Source: Opacimonas sp002292215
GTDB taxonomy: Bacteria; Pseudomonadota; Gammaproteobacteria; Enterobacterales; Alteromonadaceae
DNA length: 64,000 nucleotides
Assembly (NCBI GenBank): GCA_943846745.1
Contig: OX044360.1
Coordinates: forward strand, 1,054,001 to 1,118,000
Direction of reading: 5' to 3'
In this document: positions 1-7,898 of the stretch, in pieces
Numbering within the stretch: position 1 is the first letter of the stretch
Layout: every line of letters begins with the position of its first letter
The notes under the pieces: generated by a model
The model's database searches: none
What the model was told of the DNA's origin: nothing
What the model saw: only the letters and a program-made list of their open reading frames with translations
Translations under genes and position numbers: made by a program

Positions 1-297
1 TTCATTCGTTAATGTCGTCGCTGCTTTTATCAAGCCTTTTGCTGTCAACATTTCAGGGCAACGGGCACTTTTTAAAATAGTCCCGCCGCGCTGGATAATA
101 TTATGTATGTCTTCAAGGCTTAGTTGTTTAGCTTGCTTGATATGCTCATTATGTAACAGTCCATTAAACCCATGATAAAAACCAACCACTTCACAATGAT
201 AATGATTTGCGGCAATCACCACACAACGAATAGCCGCGTTCATGCCTGGTGCATCGCCACCACTCGTTAAAATTCCTATTCGTTTGATTGCAGTCAT
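1..297 (-). CDS. pfkA: 6-phosphofructokinase, N-terminal part (cut by window edge)
   Basis: This would encode ATP-dependent 6-phosphofructokinase, which phosphorylates fructose 6-phosphate in glycolysis in the cytoplasm. Reading the minus strand from the ATG at 297 gives 99 codons with no stop, running off the window. The residues GILTSGGDAPGMNAAIR at about 7-23 are the PfkA nucleotide-binding signature. GFNGLL and IIQRGGTILKSARC follow in the order expected of bacterial PfkA. AAGG lies about 6 bases before the ATG. It starts 46 bases downstream of lldD on the same strand, so it could be co-transcribed or have its own promoter. It is incomplete only because the window ends. Confidence 0.93.
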   Translation of the reverse strand, partial: MTAIKRIGILTSGGDAPGMNAAIRCVVIAANHYHCEVVGFYHGFNGLLHNEHIKQAKQLSLEDIHNIIQRGGTILKSARCPEMLTAKGLIKAATTLTNE

Positions 298-343
298 CAC
301 AGCCTTATAATCAATAATGATGGTTCAATTTAAGTGTCAGTCC

Positions 344-1483
344 TTACTTTATCCGAGCTATCGAATGATTACCAATTTGACTGATCGAATTTGCCCCAGT
401 TAATGTCATAGCGACGCGCATTTCTTTTTCGTACAAATCCAACAAGTGCTCTACGCCCTGTTGACCTTGAGCTGCTAATGCATAAATATAGGAGCGACCC
501 AGCATAGTGCAATCGGCACCTAGCGCCAACATCCGCACCACATCTAAGCCGTTACGAATACCTGAATCCACAAATATTTTAAGATCGCCTTTAACCGCAT
601 CAGCAATCGTCGGCAGCGCTTGAGCAGAAGACATCACCCCATCGAGTTGTCGACCGCCATGATTAGAAACCACAATGCCATCAGCACCAAAACGAACCGC
701 ATCTTTGGCATCATCCACATCCAAGATCCCTTTGATGATCAAAGGACCGGTCCAATATTCTCTGATCCACTCTAAATCTTTCCACGAAATCGAGGTATCG
801 AAGTTATCACCCAACCAGCCGATGTAATCGCCTAGTTTCGTGGTTTTGTTTCGATATGCAGAGATATTGCCTAAATCGTGAGGTTTACCCATCAAGCCAA
901 CATCTAATGCCCAAGATGGATGTAACATCGCTTGGAGTACACGGCGTACTTCAGATCGTGGCCCACTCATGCCTGAATGCATATCTCGATAGCGTGCGCC
1001 AGGGGTAGGCATATCAACAGTAAAGACTAATGTAGTAACACCGGCTAATTTAGCGCGTTCCAACACATTTTTCATGAACTCACGGTCTTTTAACACGTAT
1101 AATTGAAACCACATCGGGCGCTGGATTTGCGGGGTGACTTCCTCGATAGGACAAACTGACACCGTTGACATTGTAAACGGGATCCCTTTGTTTTCAGCAG
1201 CTTTGGCTGCTTGCACTTCGCCTCGACGAGCATACATACCCGTTAAGCCAACGGGTGACAGTGCAATAGGCATTGCTAATTTTTCACCAAACACTTCATG
1301 CTCTAAACTGAGATGAGACATGTCCTTTAACACTTTTTGTTTTAAGGCGATGTCTTGTAGGTCAGTTTCATTGCGTCTTAAAGTACTTTCAGTGTATGAG
1401 CCCCCATCAATATAATGAAATAAGAAAGGCGGTAGTTTCGCTTTAGCAGCGGCTCGAAAATCTGTCGTTGCAGAAATGATCAT
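344..1483 (-). CDS. lldD: L-lactate dehydrogenase (quinone), FMN-dependent
   Basis: LldD oxidises L-lactate to pyruvate with FMN and passes electrons to the respiratory quinone pool at the inner membrane. The 379-residue protein matches E. coli LldD closely along its whole length, beginning MIISATTDFRAAAKAKLPPF. It carries the alpha-hydroxy-acid oxidase active-site segment SNHGGRQLDG near residue 275 and the FMN-binding segments IKGIL and DSGIRNGLDVVRMLALGAD. Length is normal. A LysR-type gene is divergent across a 166-base gap and may be its regulator; E. coli lldD is instead controlled by the GntR-type LldR, so this is inference. pfkA follows on the same strand. Confidence 0.96.
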   Translation of the reverse strand: MIISATTDFRAAAKAKLPPFLFHYIDGGSYTESTLRRNETDLQDIALKQKVLKDMSHLSLEHEVFGEKLAMPIALSPVGLTGMYARRGEVQAAKAAENKGIPFTMSTVSVCPIEEVTPQIQRPMWFQLYVLKDREFMKNVLERAKLAGVTTLVFTVDMPTPGARYRDMHSGMSGPRSEVRRVLQAMLHPSWALDVGLMGKPHDLGNISAYRNKTTKLGDYIGWLGDNFDTSISWKDLEWIREYWTGPLIIKGILDVDDAKDAVRFGADGIVVSNHGGRQLDGVMSSAQALPTIADAVKGDLKIFVDSGIRNGLDVVRMLALGADCTMLGRSYIYALAAQGQQGVEHLLDLYEKEMRVAMTLTGANSISQIGNHSIARIK

Positions 1484-1649
1484 AGTGTTAGTCCTTGATG
1501 TTTAGCACATGCCTATTGCGAAGCTTAGTCGCACTTGATTAATAAGTAACTTAACATGTTTAATTGTTAATAAGATGAGTATATCTCTTTACTTTTAATC
1601 GATAAATAGAAATAATCGAACTTATAGTTTCCAAAAATCAACTAATCTT

Positions 1650-2558
1650 ATGCATGCAAATGATCTTGTTTTATTTTCTCAAGTCGTTGAACTCGGTAGC
1701 TTCAAAAAAGCAGCAGAGCTTAACAATATCACCAACTCAGTCGTGAGTAAGCGTATAACGCAATTAGAGCAAGCGCTTAATGCACAACTGCTCTACCGTA
1801 CAACACGCAGTTTAGCGTTAACCGAAGCGGGCAAAAAATTAGCATCAAGCGCTGATATGATAAAACATATTACCCAAGAAGCGATTGACGATATTAAAGA
1901 TGATAATGAAACCTTAAGTGGCCACATAAAAATGTCAGTACCGACTATTTCTGGCGACTTATTACTGGGCGAGGCCGTCGCTGAGTTTTGCCATCTACAT
2001 CCTAATGTGAGTGTTAATATGTCGCTCGAAAACCGCTTTGTCAATCCTTTAGAGGAAGGATACGATTTAGTTATTCGCACGGGTTTATTAGAAGATTCGA
2101 GTTTAATTGCTCGGCATATTATTGATTCACAGTGGGTGATCTGTTGTTCACCTGGCTATTTATCGAAATATGGTCAACCTACTATTCCCGCTCAACTGTC
2201 AGAGCATCATTGTTTGATTTATGTGTACCAAAAAGCCGGTGCCAATAATTGGGCATTTAGGAATGACGGTCAGCAGTACACGGTGACTGTGAATGGGAAT
2301 TTTGCTTCCGACAATGCCAGTGCATTGCGTAAAGCTGCGCTAGCTGGACATGGCATCATGCATGTGCCTAAATGCTTGGTGCATGAAGACTTGCTATCTA
2401 GGGATCTGGTCACCTTATTTAATGACGAAGTAGATAAAACTATTGGCGTTTATGCACTGCACCCATTTATCAAAAAGACACCGCGTAAAGTGTTAGCGTT
2501 AGTGGGACATATCAAACACGCGTATTTGGCAAAGGGAGCGTATTTTAATGCCGTTTAG
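1650..2558 (+). CDS. LysR-family transcriptional regulator
   Basis: A 302-residue LysR-type DNA-binding regulator. Residues about 1-60 form the winged helix-turn-helix (VVELGSFKKAAELNNITNS, then SKRITQLEQALNAQLLYR). Residues about 90-290 form the periplasmic-binding-protein-like effector domain. The LLYRTTRSLALTEAG stretch is typical of the CrgA/DsdC-like branch that controls neighbouring metabolic genes. It is transcribed away from lldD, with 166 bases between them. LysR proteins commonly bind such divergent spacers, so lactate-responsive control of lldD is a reasonable guess but is not shown. No clear Shine-Dalgarno precedes the ATG. The effector is unknown. Confidence 0.85.
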   Translation: MHANDLVLFSQVVELGSFKKAAELNNITNSVVSKRITQLEQALNAQLLYRTTRSLALTEAGKKLASSADMIKHITQEAIDDIKDDNETLSGHIKMSVPTISGDLLLGEAVAEFCHLHPNVSVNMSLENRFVNPLEEGYDLVIRTGLLEDSSLIARHIIDSQWVICCSPGYLSKYGQPTIPAQLSEHHCLIYVYQKAGANNWAFRNDGQQYTVTVNGNFASDNASALRKAALAGHGIMHVPKCLVHEDLLSRDLVTLFNDEVDKTIGVYALHPFIKKTPRKVLALVGHIKHAYLAKGAYFNAV

Positions 2559-2611
2559 CGCTTTTCCATGTGCCACCGTATTGATAGGGAGGACGTTCTC
2601 TGGCTGACATC

Positions 2612-3148
2612 TTAAATAATATCCGTAATAAAATAGTGTTTGCTATGTGACCCTTGCCCGATGTGATACTCGTCACCGAGTTCTTTACCCAATAATTGTT
2701 TACCTAACGGCGAGGCTGCGCTGATAACCATAATCTTGCGGCCCTCAAATTCAAATTTGGTTCCACCTGAACTCGGCGCTAAAAAGACCCACAGTGGGGT
2801 TTCATGTTGATCGACAATCCCCACTAAAGCGCCAATAGTAATACTATCCTGTGCAACAAAGTCTTTGACGATGATGTGTTTAAAGGCATCCAACTCAGCA
2901 GAACACTCAGCGGCACGTTGAGCTTGCCCCTGAGCTAAATAGCCCGATTCTAGCCCTAAGGTGTCATATTTATTTTCAGGGATATTTTGTTTATCCGTAG
3001 CCATTGCATGGGCGTGCTTGGCCGCATTTAATGCCGTAGCATGAATCTGTACAAGTTCGGTGATGATATGGTTGATGAGTCTGGCTTTATAGGACATATC
3101 TTCAGAGTCAGAAGTACTATTATTAATTAATCTTGATTCTGTAATCAT
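2612..3148 (-). CDS. GreA/GreB-like transcript-cleavage-factor family protein
   Basis: A 178-residue protein whose C-terminal half looks like the FKBP-like domain of GreA/GreB. ISAASPLGKQLLGKELGDEY, near residues 143-162, follows the SPxxxxLxGKxxGD pattern that places Gre factors on RNA polymerase. The N-terminal part (about 15-75) is helical and probably forms the coiled coil that enters the secondary channel. It is a separate, shorter paralogue type rather than canonical GreA. Family knowledge suggests a role in modulating stalled RNA polymerase, but the acidic coiled-coil tip that would define activity was not confirmed. It is monocistronic and divergent from the SirB2-like gene. The first ATG is used; later ones are possible. 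Confidence 0.6.
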   Translation of the reverse strand: MITESRLINNSTSDSEDMSYKARLINHIITELVQIHATALNAAKHAHAMATDKQNIPENKYDTLGLESGYLAQGQAQRAAECSAELDAFKHIIVKDFVAQDSITIGALVGIVDQHETPLWVFLAPSSGGTKFEFEGRKIMVISAASPLGKQLLGKELGDEYHIGQGSHSKHYFITDII

Positions 3149-3321
3149 GGATATGCCTTAGTGATATGTAAAATAGCTAGGGTGGAGTATATGATTTAAT
3201 TGAGGGGGAATTCAACCCACATTCAGTGAGTAAAAAAGACTTGTTACGTAGGTATACATAACGATAATGTGATAACGTTGTGAAAACATTAATTTTTTAC
3301 TTAACTAAAGGAAAGAACACC

Positions 3322-3765
3322 ATGTATATGATCGTTAAGCACGCGCATCTCACTATCATTGCGCTGACATTTTTACTATTTATTGTTAGCTTTATCTTGA
3401 CGCTCAAACAATCGGATAAAGTCAACCACAAGATCCTAAAGATAGGACCTCATATCTTATATACCTTGTTCGTTGTAACGTTCATTTATATGTTGATAGT
3501 CAATCCGTTGAACCTGTATCCGTTTGTTAATGGTTGGGGATCATCTAAATTAGCAGGGTTTGTATTCTATGTACTTTCAATTACCTTTGCGCTTAAGTGG
3601 GCCAAATCAACTATTTGGCGATATGTTGGATTGGTAAGTGCTATTTTTTGGATTGCGATGAGTGCTCGATTAGGCTTTGCCGACCACATCAAAACTAAAG
3701 GCGCATTGGAAGACGCCCAGACTTATATCGAATTTGCACAATCGACTCTCGTTGCGTTGTGCTAA
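3322..3765 (+). CDS. SirB2-family inner-membrane protein
   Basis: A 147-residue membrane protein with four predicted transmembrane segments (roughly residues 8-28, 45-65, 75-95 and 100-120) and the layout of the SirB2/YchQ family, whose biochemical role is unknown. The ATG at 3322 is preferred over an upstream in-frame codon because AAGGAAAG sits 6 bases before it and HAHLTIIALTFLLFIVSFIL then begins the first membrane segment, as in relatives. It stands alone and is convergent with the glutaredoxin-like gene. A hairpin (GTTGCGTT paired with AACGCAAC) overlaps its stop codon but has no T-run, so a terminator is not claimed. Confidence 0.7.
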   Translation: MYMIVKHAHLTIIALTFLLFIVSFILTLKQSDKVNHKILKIGPHILYTLFVVTFIYMLIVNPLNLYPFVNGWGSSKLAGFVFYVLSITFALKWAKSTIWRYVGLVSAIFWIAMSARLGFADHIKTKGALEDAQTYIEFAQSTLVALC

Positions 3766-3787
3766 ACGCAACATTCGATTGGCTACG

Positions 3788-4159
3788 TTAGGTAAATCGT
3801 TGCTCAAGGTAACTGATAATAGCGGATGATTCATATAACCATTGTACCTGGCCGTCTTGTTCTATACGTAAACAAGGTGTTTGAATTTTTCCGCCGCCAT
3901 TGAGTAACGTCTCACGATGAGGTGAGCCTTTAGATACACTTAATGTTGTAATAGGTAAGTTTAATTTATACATTCTACGGCGTGTTTTAATGCAAAATGG
4001 ACATGCAAAAAATTGGTATAAGCTTAACCCTTTAAGCTCTTTAGCTATTTGCTGTTGTGCTTGAGGACTGCGTTTTAATTTGGTACCGCGAGTAATAATG
4101 TCAAAAAACACTAATACGCCGCCAATACCGTTACGAATTAAGGAAATGATTACGCCCAT
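3788..4159 (-). CDS. Glutaredoxin-like protein with N-terminal membrane segment
   Basis: A 123-residue protein. Residues about 5-22 are hydrophobic and probably anchor the protein in the inner membrane. Residues about 45-120 form a glutaredoxin/GST-N-like thioredoxin fold with the dithiol active site CPFC in FFACPFCIKTRRRM, the TPCLRIEQDG cis-proline region, and a WLYESSAIISYLEQRF tail. Such proteins reduce disulfides or glutathione mixed disulfides, but the substrate is unknown. It is transcribed alone, convergent with the SirB2-like gene and divergent from the peroxiredoxin 253 bases away. A redox partnership with that peroxiredoxin is possible, but only position suggests it. Confidence 0.7.
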   Translation of the reverse strand: MGVIISLIRNGIGGVLVFFDIITRGTKLKRSPQAQQQIAKELKGLSLYQFFACPFCIKTRRRMYKLNLPITTLSVSKGSPHRETLLNGGGKIQTPCLRIEQDGQVQWLYESSAIISYLEQRFT

Positions 4160-4332
4160 TGTGACTTCTTTTTTGGTTCAAGTGATAATGGGCGGTAGTA
4201 TACCTAATAATCAATGAAAGCTAAATGTAAGGGTGTGTTTAACTTCTTTACAAAGTTACATTGAGCTCCATCCGAACACAATATAATAAATAATCTTATT
4301 TTTAATCGAGCAGTACGATTTCACCAATCGAT

Positions 4333-4367
4333 ATTACCAATTGGAATATCATATATCAATCGGTAAT
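4333..4367. promoter_or_regulatory. Inverted repeat upstream of the peroxiredoxin gene
   Basis: The 11-base arms at 4333-4343 and 4357-4367 are inverted copies with one mismatch (ATTACCAATTG against CAATCGGTAAT) around a 13-base AT-rich spacer. The element ends about 45 bases before the peroxiredoxin ATG, a position suited to an operator. It does not match the OxyR consensus well enough to name a regulator. Confidence 0.35.
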
Positions 4368-4412
4368 AATAATTACATCCAATTAGGGATAATAATTATT
4401 GAGGTATAGATT

Positions 4413-5060
4413 ATGAATGAGACAAACCAAGTAACACTTCCACGTATGAATGAAAGAGCTCCGTCTTTTGATGCACCTACGACTCATGGTAGAAAAACAT
4501 TAAACGACTATAAAGGTAAATGGCTTATTTTATTTTCACATCCAGCTGATTTTACACCAGTATGTACAACTGAGTTTATGGCATTTGCTAGACACGCGGA
4601 AGAATTCAAAAATATGAATTGCGAGCTATTAGGATTATCAATTGATAGTGTTCATGCACATAATGCTTGGGTACGAAATATTGAACAAAATTTTGATGTA
4701 AAAATACCATTTCCAATTATTGCTGATTTATCAATGAAAGTTGCTAGTGATTATGGAATGATTATGCCTGGAGCTTCAGATACTGCAGCTGTAAGAGCCA
4801 CTTTTTTGATCGATCCCGACGGTATATTACGTGCAATGGTTTATTACCCAATGTCTAATGGACGATCCATACCAGAGTTCAAACGCCTATTATCAGCATT
4901 ACAAACTGCAGATGAATACAGTGTAGCTACTCCTGAAAGCTGGCAGCCAGGTGATAAAGTTATAGTTCCACCACCAGCTACGCAACAAGAAGCTGAAGAA
5001 AGAGTAAATAGTGGTGAGTATGATTGTGTAGACTTTTATTTCTGTACAAAATCATTGTAA
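4413..5060 (+). CDS. Peroxiredoxin, Prx6 type with C-terminal cysteines
   Basis: A 215-residue peroxiredoxin that would reduce hydrogen peroxide and alkyl hydroperoxides in the cytoplasm. The peroxidatic cysteine is Cys51 in DFTPVCTTE, with the following Thr and Glu conserved. The C-terminal extension typical of the Prx6 class ends CVDFYFC, giving Cys205 and Cys211. That spacing resembles archaeal Prx6 enzymes such as the one from Aeropyrum pernix, in which the C-terminal cysteines resolve the sulfenic acid. GAGG lies 8 bases before the ATG. The gene is visibly more AT-rich than its housekeeping neighbours and ends just before a tRNA-tail repeat, which hints at acquisition by transfer. Confidence 0.88.
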   Translation: MNETNQVTLPRMNERAPSFDAPTTHGRKTLNDYKGKWLILFSHPADFTPVCTTEFMAFARHAEEFKNMNCELLGLSIDSVHAHNAWVRNIEQNFDVKIPFPIIADLSMKVASDYGMIMPGASDTAAVRATFLIDPDGILRAMVYYPMSNGRSIPEFKRLLSALQTADEYSVATPESWQPGDKVIVPPPATQQEAEERVNSGEYDCVDFYFCTKSL

Positions 5061-5073
5061 TCAGTACTTTTTA

Positions 5074-5254
5074 GTAGAGAATGGGAATTACCTCGGGCTC
5101 CTGCCCTCGCCACTACCGCGGTGCCTGCGGCAGTACAAATCGTTCCTGACGATTTGTCGAACCCTCTATCGGGTTCTCATTCCGACTTTTACAATAGATA
5201 CAAAAAAACCACGCTTGGCGTGGTTTTTTTGTATCTGGTGGAGATAGAGAGTGA
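5074..5254. repeat. tRNA-Ser-tail repeat, copy A
   Basis: A copy of a roughly 160-bp element also present twice at 9274-9595. In order it contains a degenerate tRNA-Ser 3' end, the CTCGGGCTCCTGCCCTCG hairpin, a CGGTGCC..CGGCA hairpin, the palindrome around ACAAATCGT/ACGATTTGT, CGAACCCTCTATCGGGTTCT, and a terminator hairpin. At 5236-5254 a second degenerate tRNA-Ser tail (TGGTGGAGATAGAGAG) begins a truncated further unit. The order and much of the sequence are shared with the distant copies, so common origin is clear; function is not known. Confidence 0.75.
5202..5230. terminator. Rho-independent terminator, bidirectional
   Basis: A perfect 13-bp stem around a 3-base loop (ACCACGC-TTG-GCGTGGT with A and T runs outside). 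The T-run lies on both strands, so it can end transcription of the peroxiredoxin from the left and of the lipoprotein gene from the right. It is part of the repeat element. Confidence 0.8.
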
Positions 5255-5329
5255 CTTAATCGCTGTATACGCTTTCGATTAGGCCCATTGTGGCTTGTTA
5301 CACTAGTCCGAAAACGCCATAAACTAAGT

Positions 5330-7558
5330 TTAGGGCGTCTCCAGCACGACTTTGTGAACATCTGAAAGTACATAATCGTTACCATCCGCAATCACAACGA
5401 ATTCAGCATGGTTAAAGGTATTTGCTAACGGTAAGTTTAGGCTTATAGTTGTCAACTCGATGTTACTCTGCCCTACGTTGACAGTCGTTTCGCCGAGTAT
5501 TGTATCAAGTCTAACACCCTGACCGTCAAACAATCTGATCTCATACAATACGTCAAGTGCATCTGAAACCGAACCAGACCGAGAAACCGTTACTCCAGCC
5601 TCAGTACTTTGCGCAGCGATTTCGACTAATTCGAAAGAACTGTCCTGCATAGCTTTAACGCGCACGGGATTGATTCCCAGCATATAGACATTCACGCCAT
5701 TGTACATTGTGAAATTTGAAACATAAAAGCTTCCGTTATTGTCCCATGAATCATAGCCGGTAATAAAATCTTGAGTACTGGCTTGGGAATCCAGTTCACT
5801 GAGTTTGGCTAGCTCTTTGGTTTTGCCTGTTGCGATGTCAAACTCCCAAATGGCATTGGGGTAGGAAACATCGCTTAATCCAATATATATTTTTTCCGCA
5901 TCCGCCGATAATTGAAAAACCCAGACTTTGGGAATGCCAGAAGGTATTGCTGAAAAATCGGGTTTACCAACAAAACTCCATGAAGCATCCGCATCCACAA
6001 ACCGGTAGATGTTACCCTGATCGTCGGAAGTATAAAGTACTTCTCCAGCTCGGTCCCACTGACCAACTTCCATCGCATTAGGACCTTGCAATTTAAAATC
6101 AGTCAATTCGCCAAAACCGTTTATGGGATCATGATACCAAACATGGTCTAAAGTGCTTGCTGGTTCACCCTGATTCCATTGGTTACGCGAAGAACCTCCC
6201 GTAAAATAAACACGCCCACGTGAATCTACCCACATAAAACGGTTAGAATAAAAATAACCGTTCCATCTAGACAAGCTTGGGTGAGAAGACTTTTCCCATT
6301 CGACCGGCTTTCCTAAAACAGTGGTTTGGCCAAGAGCAATATCGTAGCGGACGAGTTTGTTCTCCGGTATAGACATGCCATAAAGCAGATTGTTCTTTGC
6401 GTCTTTTTGGATAGTCACAAGCTGCATCTGCTGGGCGCCAACGCCTCCTTGCTCAAAAGCGCTTAAGTCGAAGAATTCATTTTCTAAAATATCATAGCTA
6501 TACCAGTGAAATCCACGAGTATTCAAATAGGCAGAGTCCATACCCGATTTATCTAGCGTTGCTACATATACTTGACCATTATGATAAGTTGGGCGCGTAT
6601 GAAATTTTTCTGCTGACTCACCGAACTCCCAATTGTCAGCCGTTTCCGACGCGGTGCGCGCATCGCCGACCCAGCGCAGAATGCCATCGGCTTGATGTAA
6701 CCGATAAAGTATTGAATTACTAATATGGTCGTGTCCTGATATGTAGATCTCGCCTTCATTGTCCGAGCCGACTGCCAACCAGCTTTGGTCGGGTTTATCG
6801 CCGTTAGGCGCATCTGGTAATTGCCAAACTTTGACCGCGTCCATATTACCCGCTCGACCAACGTCAAACGGAACAGTGAAATTTGATGTTGTGACACTAA
6901 AAGTATCGCTAATACCCCCAATGGTTAACACTGTATCGGTAGTGTCAGACGGCAACGCTGATGAAGTCTGACGAACCGAAACAGTTTGTCCATTAGTAAC
7001 TGTGCCCGCCGTATTTGTATACATACCGCCATCGATTGCATATTCCCCACCTACAACATTGATCACAGAGGAAGTATTAATTCCACTTACTATGATGGTA
7101 TTTGATACATATAAGGTAGCCTGTTCAACGGCGTTTTGATCGAGGAAATCGAATGAGTTGGGCGCAGTATCTGGTGCCATCGTTGTGACAGAAAAGGTGG
7201 CCTGGATTGCTCCAATTGACAGAACCGTTCTGGTGGTATTTAAAAATTCTGTCGAAGAAGTCAGCCGAACTATTATAGTGTCTCCACTGACTACAAAACT
7301 ATTTGTATCCGAATAGTTGTTACCATTAACAGAATACTCACCACCAGTGATTTTAATGGGCGATTGCGTATTAATGCCACTTACGGTGACCGAGTTGGAT
7401 ATACTAATTGAATTAAGTGCTGCGTTTTCTTGTGAGGAAAAGCTAAAGGGATTTGGTTGAGTGTCAGTGTTGTTGTCTTCGCTATTACTGCCGCAGGCGG
7501 TTATATTTAGCAGTATTAAAATTAGTACCAGCCATTTAAATTGAATTATTGTTACCAC
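5330..7558 (-). CDS. Large lipoprotein: two beta-rich repeats plus propeller-like domain
   Basis: A 742-residue predicted lipoprotein of unknown function. The signal peptide ends in the lipobox ITAC with the lipidated Cys22. Residues about 36-125 and 132-223 are two copies of one beta-rich module, sharing SNxxxVSGIN, GGEY, TVLSIG/TVLTIG and TFSVTT/DTFSVTT. Residues about 230-650 contain repeated strands with motifs such as LAVGSDNEGEIYISG, RGRVYFTGG and GNIYRFVD, which look like a beta-propeller. The last 80 residues appear to be another beta-sandwich. It probably sits on the outer-membrane inner face or cell surface and may bind a ligand. It lies between tRNA-tail repeats and is divergent from a FadL-like gene. 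No enzyme motif was recognised. Confidence 0.75.
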   Translation of the reverse strand: MVTIIQFKWLVLILILLNITACGSNSEDNNTDTQPNPFSFSSQENAALNSISISNSVTVSGINTQSPIKITGGEYSVNGNNYSDTNSFVVSGDTIIVRLTSSTEFLNTTRTVLSIGAIQATFSVTTMAPDTAPNSFDFLDQNAVEQATLYVSNTIIVSGINTSSVINVVGGEYAIDGGMYTNTAGTVTNGQTVSVRQTSSALPSDTTDTVLTIGGISDTFSVTTSNFTVPFDVGRAGNMDAVKVWQLPDAPNGDKPDQSWLAVGSDNEGEIYISGHDHISNSILYRLHQADGILRWVGDARTASETADNWEFGESAEKFHTRPTYHNGQVYVATLDKSGMDSAYLNTRGFHWYSYDILENEFFDLSAFEQGGVGAQQMQLVTIQKDAKNNLLYGMSIPENKLVRYDIALGQTTVLGKPVEWEKSSHPSLSRWNGYFYSNRFMWVDSRGRVYFTGGSSRNQWNQGEPASTLDHVWYHDPINGFGELTDFKLQGPNAMEVGQWDRAGEVLYTSDDQGNIYRFVDADASWSFVGKPDFSAIPSGIPKVWVFQLSADAEKIYIGLSDVSYPNAIWEFDIATGKTKELAKLSELDSQASTQDFITGYDSWDNNGSFYVSNFTMYNGVNVYMLGINPVRVKAMQDSSFELVEIAAQSTEAGVTVSRSGSVSDALDVLYEIRLFDGQGVRLDTILGETTVNVGQSNIELTTISLNLPLANTFNHAEFVVIADGNDYVLSDVHKVVLETP

Positions 7559-7898
7559 TTACTTGCCCTTAAACTACAGAAACATTAAAGAAAGAAAACC
7601 AAAATAATTACCAGACATTAATGCTGGGTCATATTAAGGTAATTGAACGTTATTTTTTATTTCGCCTTATTTGTTGACTAGGCTACATATTTTATTTGGA
7701 CTCAAGAAAATTAGTTTAACATTCAACGCATTCAATAACTAGGGAAAGCTTTAAAGAGAAATAGGTTTAACGTTAAATGAGCCAATTAAATCACTTATTC
7801 CTTTTTACTATATCTAATCTATTTTAATTACTATTTGGAATATATAGAGTTCGCTATTATTCATCCTCTAAAATTCAAAAGTGTAGTGTCTATTTACA
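7559..7898. other. 340-base divergent intergenic region
   Basis: AT-rich spacer between the lipoprotein gene (leftward) and the FadL-like gene (rightward). It must hold both promoters, but no unambiguous -35/-10 pair, operator or open reading frame could be picked out. No clear Shine-Dalgarno precedes the FadL-like ATG (sequence TATTTACA just before it). Confidence 0.5.

Noticed and set aside
5113..5391. 92-codon minus-strand frame over the terminator and the 3' end of the lipoprotein gene
   Set aside because: It runs through the repeat and terminator in the wrong frame and has no ribosome site or protein-like pattern.
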